From Chitinophagales bacterium (lineage in GTDB: Bacteria > Bacteroidota > Bacteroidia > Chitinophagales > Saprospiraceae): a stretch of DNA of 64,000 nucleotides. Location: positions 1 to 64,000 of the forward strand of contig JAAFJY010000018.1 in the NCBI GenBank assembly GCA_013299105.1, written 5' to 3'. The notes under the pieces were generated by a model. The model was not told the DNA's origin, ran no database searches, and was given only the letters and a program-made list of their open reading frames with translations. Each line of letters starts with the position of its first letter. The stretch's first letter is position 1. The position numbers were made by a program, and so were the translations under genes. Shown in pieces: positions 23,767-31,943 of this stretch.

Positions 23767-25314
23767 TCAATAAGAATACGCCTTCTTCTTGGCGAATTTC
23801 CCATCGCGGCTGCCGAATTCTTTTCCTTTTTTCGGAAAACCACCTGTTTTTTTGCCATAGCTAGGCTTGTCGCCTTTGAAGTAGGGCTTTTCGCCACCTT
23901 TGCTGTAGCCGCCACCTTGGCGTTCACCGCGCTGTTCGCCACGGTATTCAGTGCGTTCGCGGGGGGCAAAGTTGCGGGATTGCTCTTCGCGGCTCAGGCC
24001 GGGGATTTCTTCCCACTGCATGGCTGGCATGGCCATCTTCACTAAGGCAGTCGCCAATACGCGGCTGTCGATGTCGTTGGCTTTGCAGAACTCCTTCGCC
24101 ATGAGTTCGTATTCTTCCATGTCGCCTTCGGCTACAGTCAGCATTACGTTTTCCCACAGTTTGCGGTGGGTGCTTTGAGCCATTTCTTTGGCGCTAGGCA
24201 CATAGCGGCGTTCAATGCGCACCTTGGCAAAGTTTTCGATATCGCGTAGGCGGTAGCGGTCGTTGCGGCCAGTTACGAAGCTGAATGAACGGCCCGTTTT
24301 GCCAGCGCGGCCCGTGCGGCCAATGCGGTGTACATAATATTCAGGATCGTGGGGCAGGTCGAAGTTGAACACGCCATCCACTTCGCTCACGTCGATGCCA
24401 CGAGCGGCTACGTCGGTAGCTACCAGGATTTGTACCTGGCCTTTGCGGAAAGCACCCAACACTGCGTTGCGTTGGCCCTGGCTCAGGTCGCCGTGCAAGC
24501 CTTTAGCGGCGAGGCCGTAGCTGGCAATCGACTCCGCGAGGTCGTCAACGGTACGCTTCATGTTGGCGAATACCACCACGCGCTTCAACTCATAAAAATG
24601 AATCAAACGGGCGATCACGGCTTCTTTGGACTGGGTTGGAATGTCGTAGTAGATCTGCTCGATCGAGGTATTGGTCAATTCCTCAGTCACCACTCTGATG
24701 TGTACTGGTTTGTTCAGGAAGCGGTGGGCGATGTCGAGAATTGGCTTGGGCATGGTCGCCGAAAACAATACGGTCTGGCGAGATTCAGGCATTTTGCCCA
24801 GGATTTCTTCGATGTCTTCGCGGAAACCCATGTTCAACATCTCGTCTGCTTCGTCAAGTACTGCCATCTGGATGTTGGCGAGGCTGATGGTGCCGCGGCT
24901 GAGGTGGTCCATCAAGCGGCCTGGAGTGCCTACCACGATTTGTGGACCACTTTTCAATTCTTTCAACTGGCGCTGCATGGAGTCGCCACCGTATACGGTT
25001 GCAATGCGCAGGCCAGCTTTGAAGCGGCCCAGTTTGCGGAGTTCTTCGGCTACCTGTACGGCCAATTCGCGGGTGGGGCAAATGATCATGGCCGCCACGT
25101 TGCGTTGGGTAAAGTCCAGGTTTTCGAGGATAGGAAGACCAAAAGCGGCGGTTTTACCCGTACCCGTTTGGGCTTGTCCAATTAGGTCTTTCTTTTCGAT
25201 CAAGTGGGGTATGGCTTGGCTTTGAATAGGGGTAGCCATAGTAAAGCCCATTTCAGCAACAGCGCGCTGAAGATCCTGACCAATGGTCAGTTCAGAAAAC
25301 GGTAATGTGTTCAT
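23767..25314 (-). CDS. DEAD-box RNA helicase
   Basis: 515 residues. Full motif set: AQTGTGKT (I), PTRELAVQ (Ia), TPGRLMDHL (Ib), VLDEADEML (II), SATMP (III), HGDLSQGQRN (IV), ATDVAARGIDV (V), HRIGRTGRAGKTG (VI). Residues about 430-515 form a basic Gly/Arg/Lys tail (GGGYSKGGEKPYFKGD) for non-specific RNA binding. Resembles DeaD/CsdA- and RhlE-type proteins in cold-shock, ribosome assembly and RNA decay. A promoter box lies about 340 bp upstream, giving a long 5' leader. A truncated copy of its 3' end lies beyond the transposase. Confidence 0.93.
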   Translation of the reverse strand: MNTLPFSELTIGQDLQRAVAEMGFTMATPIQSQAIPHLIEKKDLIGQAQTGTGKTAAFGLPILENLDFTQRNVAAMIICPTRELAVQVAEELRKLGRFKAGLRIATVYGGDSMQRQLKELKSGPQIVVGTPGRLMDHLSRGTISLANIQMAVLDEADEMLNMGFREDIEEILGKMPESRQTVLFSATMPKPILDIAHRFLNKPVHIRVVTEELTNTSIEQIYYDIPTQSKEAVIARLIHFYELKRVVVFANMKRTVDDLAESIASYGLAAKGLHGDLSQGQRNAVLGAFRKGQVQILVATDVAARGIDVSEVDGVFNFDLPHDPEYYVHRIGRTGRAGKTGRSFSFVTGRNDRYRLRDIENFAKVRIERRYVPSAKEMAQSTHRKLWENVMLTVAEGDMEEYELMAKEFCKANDIDSRVLATALVKMAMPAMQWEEIPGLSREEQSRNFAPRERTEYRGEQRGERQGGGYSKGGEKPYFKGDKPSYGKKTGGFPKKGKEFGSRDGKFAKKKAYSY

Positions 25315-25650
25315 TTAAAGTTATTTGTAACTTTGTTGCCACGCTCTCATTTTGGCCTAAAAAGGCCGCTTTTCCGTGATCCTTCGCCTCTTTTTTCAGC
25401 CGATGCTAGGGCATCGCCTTCAAAAAGCTAGGCTCGGCTAACGAAAAACCGTCATCTTTTTGGTCTCAAAACCACTGTGTCAAAAAGTTACCTTTGTTGT
25501 TCGCTGACCTACTGCTTTTTACCAAACTTTTGAACGTTAGCTTCACGCTCTATCCTGGTAGGTCATAAATTTCGCCTGGAGCAGGCTATTTGGGCGCAAT
25601 TGTGCTGAAAACGAACAACCTTGCTTAGTGTAGCCTTAAATTTGGCGCTG
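25315..25650 (-). promoter_or_regulatory. Long 5' leader of the DEAD-box helicase mRNA
   Basis: About 330 bases lie between the promoter box at 25651-25658 and the ATG. They include a family C repeat (25385-25470) and several short hairpins but no ORF. Long leaders are known for cold-shock helicases such as E. coli deaD; regulation here is inferred. Confidence 0.45.
25385..25470 (+). repeat. Family C dispersed repeat, copy 1
   Basis: CGCCTC, CAGCCGATGCTAGGGCATCG, TCAAAAAGCTAGGCTCGGCTA and ACGAAAAACCGTCATCTT. A second copy lies at 30063-30136 and a shorter one at 61140-61190. Confidence 0.55.
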
Positions 25651-25658
25651 CAAAGGTA
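25651..25658 (-). promoter_or_regulatory. -7 box (TACCTTTG) for helicase
   Basis: Exact TAnnTTTG match on the minus strand, followed by GCAGCGCC. It is the only good box upstream of the helicase gene. Confidence 0.5.
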
Positions 25659-25920
25659 CAAGGGGTCGTTGAGATTTCCTAATTTTTTATTTACTTTGTT
25701 GAAAATCAATGGCTTTAGATTAGGGAGTGTTGATGGAGGTGATGGCGCTTGGCTTCATTCCCCGCTTTTTGTTTGTTTAGTAGGGTAGAAAACGGTGAAA
25801 AAATGAGCAGGGTGGGGGAGTAGCGGAATAAAATTTTTTTAAGAGAATTTTGTCTGAACTGTGATGGCTCAAGAATTTTCTGTCATACGGGCCACGGAAA
25901 AAAATAACTTGTAAGAATTG

Positions 25921-26020
25921 GCAAATACTTTGCCCCGCTTCGCGGTGCAGGTTGAGAACACGGATTTTACGGATGAAACGGATTTTCACGGATTTCCAGC
26001 ATCATGTTGACCCAGCTCAA
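25921..26020 (-). repeat. Family G repeat
   Basis: Minus strand reads GGTCAACATGATGCTGG, AAATCCGTGAAAATCCG, TTTCATCCGTAAAATCCGTG and a CGCGAAGCGGGG hairpin piece. The remainder of 25659-26092 shows no gene. Confidence 0.6.
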
Positions 26021-26093
26021 CTCAAAATCAGAGGCACCAATTTTTTAACATATTCTTTTGCCACCCCTAAATGCGAATTGTAGCTTGTTCTGC

Positions 26094-26160
26094 ATGACAT
26101 ACGATAGACGACATACGAGGTACGACATATGATTTAGGGGCTCGCTAGAGGAAACTTGTC
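26094..26160 (+). repeat. Family D repeat, copy 1
   Basis: ACATACGATAGACGACATAC, GACATATGATTTAGGGG, CTCGCTAGAGG. Related copies lie at 35602-35665 and 35816-35880. Confidence 0.6.
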
Positions 26161-26218
26161 GTGTTCTTAGCTACTCGTTTGCACGGTTTGAAATGGACGG
26201 AATCCCAATTTCGGAGCC

Positions 26219-26260
26219 TACACACCCAAATCCACACAATCACACCCAAACCCTATCTCC
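26219..26260 (+). repeat. Family E AC-rich arm
   Basis: CACACCCAAATCCACACAA and CACACCCAAACCC run directly into the 3' end of the RluA gene. The complementary GT-rich arm is seen with it at 29937-30032 and 40677-40790. Confidence 0.5.
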
Positions 26261-26984
26261 CCCATTTCCCCAATTGGGCCAACAAGGCGTTGAAATCTTT
26301 TGGCAGCGGTGCGGCAAAACTCAACCTCTCCTCGGTACTTGGGTGGGTGAGTTTCAATTGGTGCGAGTGCAGGGTCAGGCGACTCATCAAGGGGCGTTCA
26401 GTATCTTCTTTTTTGGCCAGGTGAAAATTGCGCAATTTGGCTTCAGAGAGGTAAAATGCTTCTCTTTTTCCATACAATGGATCAACGACCAAAGGATGGC
26501 CAATGGAGGCAAAATGTACCCGGATCTGGTGCTGACGGCCAGTTTTGATGTCGGCTTCAACCAAGGAATAGGCTTTGAAGGTATCGGCTACACGGTAAAG
26601 GGTGAGCGCTTGTTTGCCTTTGTAATTGATCATCATTTTGCCTGCGTGGCTGGGGTGTGGACCGATGGGCTGGTTGATTTCGCCTACTGGGGGCTGGGGC
26701 TTGCCGTCCACCAGTGCCAGGTAGATTTTTTCAACGGTACGGTCCAAAAACTGCTGGTTGAGGTGGCGGTGTGCATCTTCGTTGCGGGCAAAAACCAGGA
26801 TTCCACTCGTTTCGCGGTCGATGCGGTGCACCACCATGACCTGGCCGTACTCGGCTTGCAAGTAATTGAGCAGGTTGGGCTTTTCCAGGTCAAACCGATC
26901 GGGAATACTGAGCATGCCAGCGGGTTTTTCGACCACAATCAGGTCTTCGTCGGCATGGAGAATGGCTGGTTCTGCCTTTTTCAT
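26253..26984 (-). CDS. RluA-family pseudouridine synthase
   Basis: 243 residues. The catalytic motif is HRIDRETSGILVFARN, with the nucleophilic Asp in HRID. Also seen: VVEKPAGMLSIP, the KTGRQHQIRVHFASIGHPLVVDPLYG block and the C-terminal LHSHQLKLTHP. Converts specific uridines in rRNA or tRNA to pseudouridine; the target cannot be told from sequence. There is no S4 domain, which favours a RluA/TruC-like single-domain form. It follows the RibF fusion gene on the same strand after 141 bp. Confidence 0.92.
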   Translation of the reverse strand: MKKAEPAILHADEDLIVVEKPAGMLSIPDRFDLEKPNLLNYLQAEYGQVMVVHRIDRETSGILVFARNEDAHRHLNQQFLDRTVEKIYLALVDGKPQPPVGEINQPIGPHPSHAGKMMINYKGKQALTLYRVADTFKAYSLVEADIKTGRQHQIRVHFASIGHPLVVDPLYGKREAFYLSEAKLRNFHLAKKEDTERPLMSRLTLHSHQLKLTHPSTEERLSFAAPLPKDFNALLAQLGKWGR

Positions 26985-27087
26985 TCTAAATTTTTTGTGT
27001 CTGAACTGTGATGACTGTGATTTTTGTGATTGACATGAACTGATATGACGTCAACGAGACAAAAAACTGAAACCGGATGCCCTTTCT

Positions 27088-27124
27088 TTTCAACTCTTCA
27101 ACCCTTCAACATTTCAACTCTTCC
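27088..27124 (+). repeat. Family F repeat (TTCAAC units)
   Basis: TTCAACTCTTCAACCCTTC, then AACATTTCAACTC: tandem units of eight to nine bases, ending two bases before the stop codon of the RibF fusion gene. Confidence 0.55.
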
Positions 27125-27125
27125 C

Positions 27126-29123
27126 TCACAGCTCACTAAACTTCCCCTTGCCCCGTCCATAATAATCAAAGGCGATGCTACCTTGGTAGATGCCACCTTT
27201 GGTTGGCGGGCCGATCCGGTGCTTTTCGATGAGGATGCGATTGGCTTTTCGCTTTTTCAGGGTTTGGCCCAATTTTGGGAAAAAGTGCCAATGGGCCCTG
27301 AAAATGGCCCCAACATGCTCGAACCTGCCTTGCGAAAGGAATAAAAAGGCCGCGAGGCCGTCTAAAACCAGGCGAAAAGGAAGGAGCCAGAGTAATTTAT
27401 TGCCGTCCTCGTTTTTCAAAATGGTAAACAAGGAGTTGCGGAAATTCAAGTAAGTTTTGCGGGGGGTGTTGTAGGCCAAAGTGCCACCACCCAGGTGATA
27501 AACCACCGATTGAGGCCTGGCCACCACCTTGTATCCAGCTGATTTTAATCGCCAGCATAGGTCGATTTCCTCAGCGTGGGCGAAGTAATCGGCGTCGAAA
27601 CCACCCATTTTTTGGAACAAGTCGGCGCGGATGAACATGGCTGCTCCAGTGGCCCAAAAAATCTCGCGGGTTTGATTGTACTGGCCCTGGTCTTTTTCGG
27701 TTTCGGCAAAAATTCGGCCCCGGCAAAAGGGATAACCCAATGTGTCCATGAAGCCACCACTGGCCCCGGCGTACTCGAATTTGTAGCGTTCGGAAAGCGA
27801 CAAAACCTTGGGCTGTGCCGCAGCAATGCTTTGATCTTGCTCCATCAAGTGGATGATGGGCTCGATCCAATTGAAACTTACCTCGATGTCAGAATTGAGT
27901 AAAATCAGGTATTCTGCACCGCTCACCTGTTTCAGAGCCTCGTTGTAGCCGCCTGCGTAGCCATAGTTTTTGGGTAGCTCGATCAGGCGAATTTTTGGGT
28001 AGTATTCTTCCAGAAAATGGACCGAATCGTCGCTAGAATCGTTGTCAGCCACGATGAAATCCAAATTGGGATATGTACTTTTTACCAGCGAAGGCAGGTA
28101 AGTTTTCAGGTGTTGAGCACCATTGTAGTTGAGGATCACCACCGCTACTTTCGGAAAGTGCGGCCAAATGGCATCGAGTTGATACTCATTGGCTTGGAGT
28201 AGGATGGTCTCTGCAGCAACTTTATCACGGCCCAATTGGGCTTGCAAAGCCTGCAAACCCTCGAATTTCTGGTCGCCGCGGATGAAGTCGACCAGTTCCA
28301 GACTGAGGGTTTGGTTGTAGATGTCGCGGTCAAAATCGAATAGGTTGACTTCAATGCTGCGGTTGTTGGGCGGCGGCAAGGTAGGGCGGGTACCAATGTA
28401 AAGCATGCCCCTAAAACTTTCATTGCCCAAGTGAGCCAATACCGCGTAAATGCCGTCGGGTGGAATGAGTTTGTGCTTGTCCAGGGGTTCAAGATTAGCA
28501 GTAGGGTAGTTGATGGTGCGGCCAATTTGACGGCCTTTCACTACTTCGCCCACTAGCGGAAAATAATGCCCCATCCATTTGGAGGCCTCGCGGACTTGGC
28601 CATTCTCTAAGGCTTTCCGGATTTTGGTGGAGCTCACCGCCATGTCTTCCACCCGCTTCTGCTCAATTTCAACTACTTCATAACCAAAACGTTGGCTGTG
28701 CCAGCGCAGAAAGCTAATGTTACCTTGACGGTTGAGCCCAAAATGGTGGTCATAGCCGATGACAATGCAGCGGGGGTTGAATTTTTGCACCAAAAATTTC
28801 TCGATGTACTCATCCGCGCTGAGTTGCGAAAACTCCACGGTGAAAGGTACGATCACCAGGTGATCTACCTGGTAACGTTCGATCAGGGTAATCTTTTCCT
28901 CGATGCTGGTGATGAGTCTCAAGGACGTATCCGAAGGAAAAACCACGGAACGCGGATGGGGGTGAAAAGTGATCACTACACTTTCTCCCTGGTGTTTCTG
29001 GGCCAATAGCTTCAGCTCGTCGATCAATTCCTGGTGCCCAAGGTGGACTCCATCAAAAGAGCCGATGGTGATGACAGCGTTGTTAAACTGCGGCAAATCC
29101 CGCAAATCGCGATGAACTTTCAT
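27126..29123 (-). CDS. ribF: RibF (riboflavin kinase/FAD synthetase) fused to GT2 glycosyltransferase
   Basis: 665 residues in one frame. Residues 1-310 are a complete RibF: FMN adenylyltransferase with GSFDGVHLGHQE (21-32), GYDHHFG (123-129) and SSTKIRKAL (164-172), then riboflavin kinase with GRTINYPTANL (201-211) and IEVNLFDFD (257-265). From about 325 a family 2 glycosyltransferase begins: VAVVILNYNG, VADNDSSDDS (358-367), LLNSDIEV and EEIDLCWRLKSAGY, with a hydrophobic C-terminal segment (LLWLLPFRLVLDGLAAFLFL). RibF alone is normally about 310 residues, so this is an added domain. The fusion joins FMN/FAD synthesis to a wall or polysaccharide GT and is not expected. Both halves keep their key motifs. 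Confidence 0.85.
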   Translation of the reverse strand: MKVHRDLRDLPQFNNAVITIGSFDGVHLGHQELIDELKLLAQKHQGESVVITFHPHPRSVVFPSDTSLRLITSIEEKITLIERYQVDHLVIVPFTVEFSQLSADEYIEKFLVQKFNPRCIVIGYDHHFGLNRQGNISFLRWHSQRFGYEVVEIEQKRVEDMAVSSTKIRKALENGQVREASKWMGHYFPLVGEVVKGRQIGRTINYPTANLEPLDKHKLIPPDGIYAVLAHLGNESFRGMLYIGTRPTLPPPNNRSIEVNLFDFDRDIYNQTLSLELVDFIRGDQKFEGLQALQAQLGRDKVAAETILLQANEYQLDAIWPHFPKVAVVILNYNGAQHLKTYLPSLVKSTYPNLDFIVADNDSSDDSVHFLEEYYPKIRLIELPKNYGYAGGYNEALKQVSGAEYLILLNSDIEVSFNWIEPIIHLMEQDQSIAAAQPKVLSLSERYKFEYAGASGGFMDTLGYPFCRGRIFAETEKDQGQYNQTREIFWATGAAMFIRADLFQKMGGFDADYFAHAEEIDLCWRLKSAGYKVVARPQSVVYHLGGGTLAYNTPRKTYLNFRNSLFTILKNEDGNKLLWLLPFRLVLDGLAAFLFLSQGRFEHVGAIFRAHWHFFPKLGQTLKKRKANRILIEKHRIGPPTKGGIYQGSIAFDYYGRGKGKFSEL

Positions 29124-29131
29124 GGTGGCCG

Positions 29132-29139
29132 CAAAGGTA
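29132..29139 (-). promoter_or_regulatory. -7 box (TACCTTTG) close to ribF ATG
   Basis: Exact match on the minus strand, only 8 bp from the ATG. A start site about 5-7 bp downstream would give a nearly leaderless mRNA. Confidence 0.5.
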
Positions 29140-29422
29140 TGTTTTTTGGAGGAAGTTGAAAAGCGAAGTTTAGGAGTTGGGGAAATGGTAGTGTTGATGC
29201 GCTTTTCTTATCCAATATTTTTAAGTAACATGGCATGTTGGTAGGTATCAGGGGCACTGATTTGGAAACAAGGGAGACCAAGCAGGTTGGTAACGCACCA
29301 TTTGTTTTGAAGATAAAACCCGAGTCTGCGAATTCACAAACTTGGGCAACAAGCAGGTGAAAATTGAAAACAATCTTATGTTTGTTGCAGTGAAAGATTT
29401 CTCTTCTTAAAAACCACAAAAA

Positions 29423-29785
29423 ATGAAGATTTTTATCACAATAAGCGCCTATGTCTTGGCCGCAGTCCTCATTATGGGCGCAATCGGGCATATCATGAAT
29501 CCAGAAATTTCAGACGGATTCATACCCAATTATATTTCTAAACCCTTCGCCCACGCAGTTGCTGCGGTCACTGAATTATCCCTGGGAGTTGCACTTTTAT
29601 TGCCAAAAAGCAGGAAATTTGGGGCCTTATGGACGCTCGTTTTGCTATCCGCTTTTTTGCTTTTTCACATTTTTGATGTTTTTCGAGAAAACCCCGTAGT
29701 AGGAAGTACAAATATCGCTGTTGTTAGAATTCTATTTCAACTGCTTTTTATGTACATGAGCTGGGTGGTTTATAACAAAAAATAG
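29423..29785 (+). CDS. DoxX-like small membrane protein
   Basis: 120 residues with four predicted membrane helices (about 4-22, 42-61, 68-86 and 98-116). The layout and the motif YVLAAVLIMGAIGHIMNP match the DoxX/DoxX-like superfamily, whose members sit in the inner membrane and are variously linked to thiosulfate oxidation or redox stress. No partner gene is adjacent. It stands alone on the plus strand, divergent from ribF. ATG preceded by AAACCACAAAAA, typical of this phylum. The 299 bp upstream hold only the ribF promoter. Confidence 0.75.
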   Translation: MKIFITISAYVLAAVLIMGAIGHIMNPEISDGFIPNYISKPFAHAVAAVTELSLGVALLLPKSRKFGALWTLVLLSAFLLFHIFDVFRENPVVGSTNIAVVRILFQLLFMYMSWVVYNKK

Positions 29786-29868
29786 TATGTTTAGTACAGC
29801 GTTTTTTAAGTTCTTGTAATTATCGCCCCTACTGATTGGCGGAGGTGAATCGGCAAAAGGGCTAAAAT

Positions 29869-29935
29869 GCTTAACTTTTTATTGATTATTTCCTCGCTGT
29901 GCGAGGCCATTTTTAGCACGCGGATAAAATTGGAT
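29869..29935 (-). repeat. Family G partial repeat
   Basis: On the plus strand CTTTTTATTGATTATTTCCT, the CCTCGCTGTGCGAGG hairpin and CACGCGGATAAAATTGG follow the DoxX-like gene. Confidence 0.5.
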
Positions 29936-29936
29936 T

Positions 29937-30032
29937 TGGGTGAGCTCGTTTGGGTGTGAGTGTGAGGAACACCGTTTTTAATTGGCCGAGATCGGCTCGA
30001 AGCCCACACACCCAAGCTCACACTTACACATG
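29937..30032. repeat. Family E GT/AC inverted pair
   Basis: GT arm GTTTGGGTGTGAGTGTG (29949-29965) and AC arm CACACACCCAAGCTCACAC (30004-30022) are complementary enough to form a large hairpin. GGCTCGAAGCC sits beside the AC arm. Confidence 0.6.
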
Positions 30033-30062
30033 ACACACCCATTCTTGCGGATTCTCCTCATG

Positions 30063-30136
30063 CTTCGTCTCTTATTGAAGCCGATGCTGGGCACCGCCCT
30101 CAAAAAAATGCTGGGCTGACGAAAAATTGTCATCTT
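30063..30136 (+). repeat. Family C dispersed repeat, copy 2
   Basis: CTTCGTCTCTTATTGAAG, CCGATGCTGGGCACCGCCC, ATGCTGGGCTGACGAAAAA and TTGTCATCTTCT. Same block order as 25385-25470. Confidence 0.55.
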
Positions 30137-30139
30137 CTC

Positions 30140-30213
30140 TAATTCTTTGAAATTCTTGTTTTGGTCAACACCACGCAAGTAATTCTGTAATTCTGAAAAT
30201 TCTGGTTTGGACA
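30140..30213 (+). repeat. Family A dispersed repeat, copy 4
   Basis: AATTCTTTGAAATTCTTG, GGTCAACACCACGCAAG, AATTCTGTAATTCTG and AATTCTGGTTTGGACAAA, ending six bases before the stop of the minus-strand transporter gene. Confidence 0.7.
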
Positions 30214-30218
30214 AAAAA

Positions 30219-31856
30219 TCACTTCAGCAACAAAAACAACAACTGCGCATACACGATCTTCACTACAATAGCCATCGGCGTGATCAGCGAATAGCCGATG
30301 TTGGGCAGCTTGTTTTTGCTGGCTTTGAGTGTAAAATCAAGGATCGCCGGGTGATTGGCCACAAAACCCACCAGGATGCTGTAAGGGATTTTCAAAAACT
30401 TATAGCCCACCAATAAAGTCGCCGAAACCGTCAAAATACTGATCAAACCACTGCCAAAAAAGATCCACAAACCAGTGCCACCGCTGAGCAGGGTTTGTAC
30501 AAATTGATGCCCGGAATTGACACCAATGCCCGCCAAAAGCAGGGTCAAACCCATTTGGCGTAAAGTCTGGCTGGCACTGTAAGGCAAGGACCAATTGATG
30601 GGCCCCGACCTGCGTAAGCCGCCCAAAATCAAGCCGACCATGATGGGACCACCTGCAAAACCTAGGCGGAAATTGATGCCTCCGGGGAGACTGAACGTGA
30701 TCATGCCCACAATGAGGCCCAAGGCCATGCCCAGGCCAAAGGAAAGCAGGTCGATATGCCCTAACTCGTCGTAAGAATCGCCAAAAATACGGGCAATGTC
30801 TTTCATGTCCTGTCTGCGCCCAATCACGCGCACGCGATCACCCAGTTCGAGCACGGTATCTCCTGCGGCCATCATGTCGATGTCGCCACGGGTGACCCTG
30901 GAAATGATGACTGGGAAATATTCGTTGAGGTTCAAAGCTGCTAATTTCAAACCAGCCGCTTTGGAGTTGGACACGAACATGCTGACCGTTTCGTATTCGC
31001 TTTGATCGTAAGAAAGCTGGTAAGGTAGAATCTGGCCCATTTCTTCGGCCACTTGTTCGGCTTCTTCGCGGTCACCGAGTAGGGCCACTTTGTCGCCGAG
31101 CTGAAAAGTGGTGTCCCAAGTCGCCAGATGAATTTTCCCTTCCCGCTCATAACGGCCAAAAAGCACGGTCCAGTTGTGAGATTTCCGTAAATCGCGGATG
31201 GGAATATTGAGTATTTCAGGGTTCGTAACTTCCACTGTTAAGGTCAGAATATCCTGCCTTACGGGGTACTCCTTGCGCAGGTCTCGTTCCTCTTGGTGGT
31301 AATTGATGCGCAGCCATTTTTGCCAAAGAGCAATGGCAATGATCGGTCCAAAAATGCCCATAGGGTAGGAAAGCGAGTAGCCAATTACGCTATTTTCGCT
31401 CAAAACCTTGGCCTGTTGAGGGCTGTAACCCAGGTTGGCGATCACGTCCACCAGGCCCGCCAAGGCTGCAGTGTTGGTAGTACTGCCTACAAAAAGCCCG
31501 GCAGTAAGGCTGGCGTCAAGGCCAAAAATGAAGTGCAGGGCAGCTACAATGCTCGCTGAAAAAGTGAGCATGATGAATACAAAAATCAAGTCCTGCCAGC
31601 CTCTTCGTTTGAAAGTACTGAAAAACGAGGGGCCACTGCTCAACCCTACAATGTAGATGAAAATTGCCAAACCCAAGGTGGTGATCGTTTCTGGGATCTG
31701 CAAATTGGGGCTTAGACTGCCGAATACCAGTCCAACAAACAGCACGGCAGCCACCCCAAGGTTGTTGCCCCGAAAATGGATGCTACCCAATCCATATCCC
31801 AAACCTGCGACCACAAACAGGAGTAGAATGGGATTGTCGATAAAGGTTTGAATCAT
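30219..31856 (-). CDS. AspT/YidE-type putative transporter with two RCK-C domains
   Basis: 545 residues. About five membrane helices (5-175), a cytoplasmic middle with two TrkA-C-like domains (about 200-360: VTLTVEVTNPEI region and FPVIISRVTRGDIDMMAAGD), then about five more helices (375-545). This is the AspT/YbjL/YidE layout of the aspartate:alanine exchanger family. Inner-membrane location; the substrate cannot be predicted, since most members are uncharacterised. The motif GLFVGSTTNTAALAGL in the first half and GLGMALGLIVGMI in the second are family-typical. Single-gene unit after the CotH gene. Confidence 0.87.
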   Translation of the reverse strand: MIQTFIDNPILLLFVVAGLGYGLGSIHFRGNNLGVAAVLFVGLVFGSLSPNLQIPETITTLGLAIFIYIVGLSSGPSFFSTFKRRGWQDLIFVFIMLTFSASIVAALHFIFGLDASLTAGLFVGSTTNTAALAGLVDVIANLGYSPQQAKVLSENSVIGYSLSYPMGIFGPIIAIALWQKWLRINYHQEERDLRKEYPVRQDILTLTVEVTNPEILNIPIRDLRKSHNWTVLFGRYEREGKIHLATWDTTFQLGDKVALLGDREEAEQVAEEMGQILPYQLSYDQSEYETVSMFVSNSKAAGLKLAALNLNEYFPVIISRVTRGDIDMMAAGDTVLELGDRVRVIGRRQDMKDIARIFGDSYDELGHIDLLSFGLGMALGLIVGMITFSLPGGINFRLGFAGGPIMVGLILGGLRRSGPINWSLPYSASQTLRQMGLTLLLAGIGVNSGHQFVQTLLSGGTGLWIFFGSGLISILTVSATLLVGYKFLKIPYSILVGFVANHPAILDFTLKASKNKLPNIGYSLITPMAIVVKIVYAQLLFLLLK

Positions 31857-31861
31857 TTTTT

Positions 31862-31942
31862 AGTTGAGGAGTTGAGGGGTTGAGAAGTTGAGGAGAAGGC
31901 CCTGCTTGAAGGTATGAGACCTTCTCTTCAACTTTTCAACTG
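31862..31942 (+). repeat. Family F repeat pair
   Basis: GTTGAGGAGTTGAGGGGTTG on the left and CTTCTCTTCAACTTTTCAAC on the right, with AGAAGGCCC...GACCTTCT between, so the whole unit can form a hairpin between the transporter and CotH genes. Confidence 0.55.
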
Positions 31943-31943
31943 C

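Noticed and set aside
24328-25185. 285-residue plus-strand ORF
   Set aside because: Antisense to the DEAD-box helicase; no motif.
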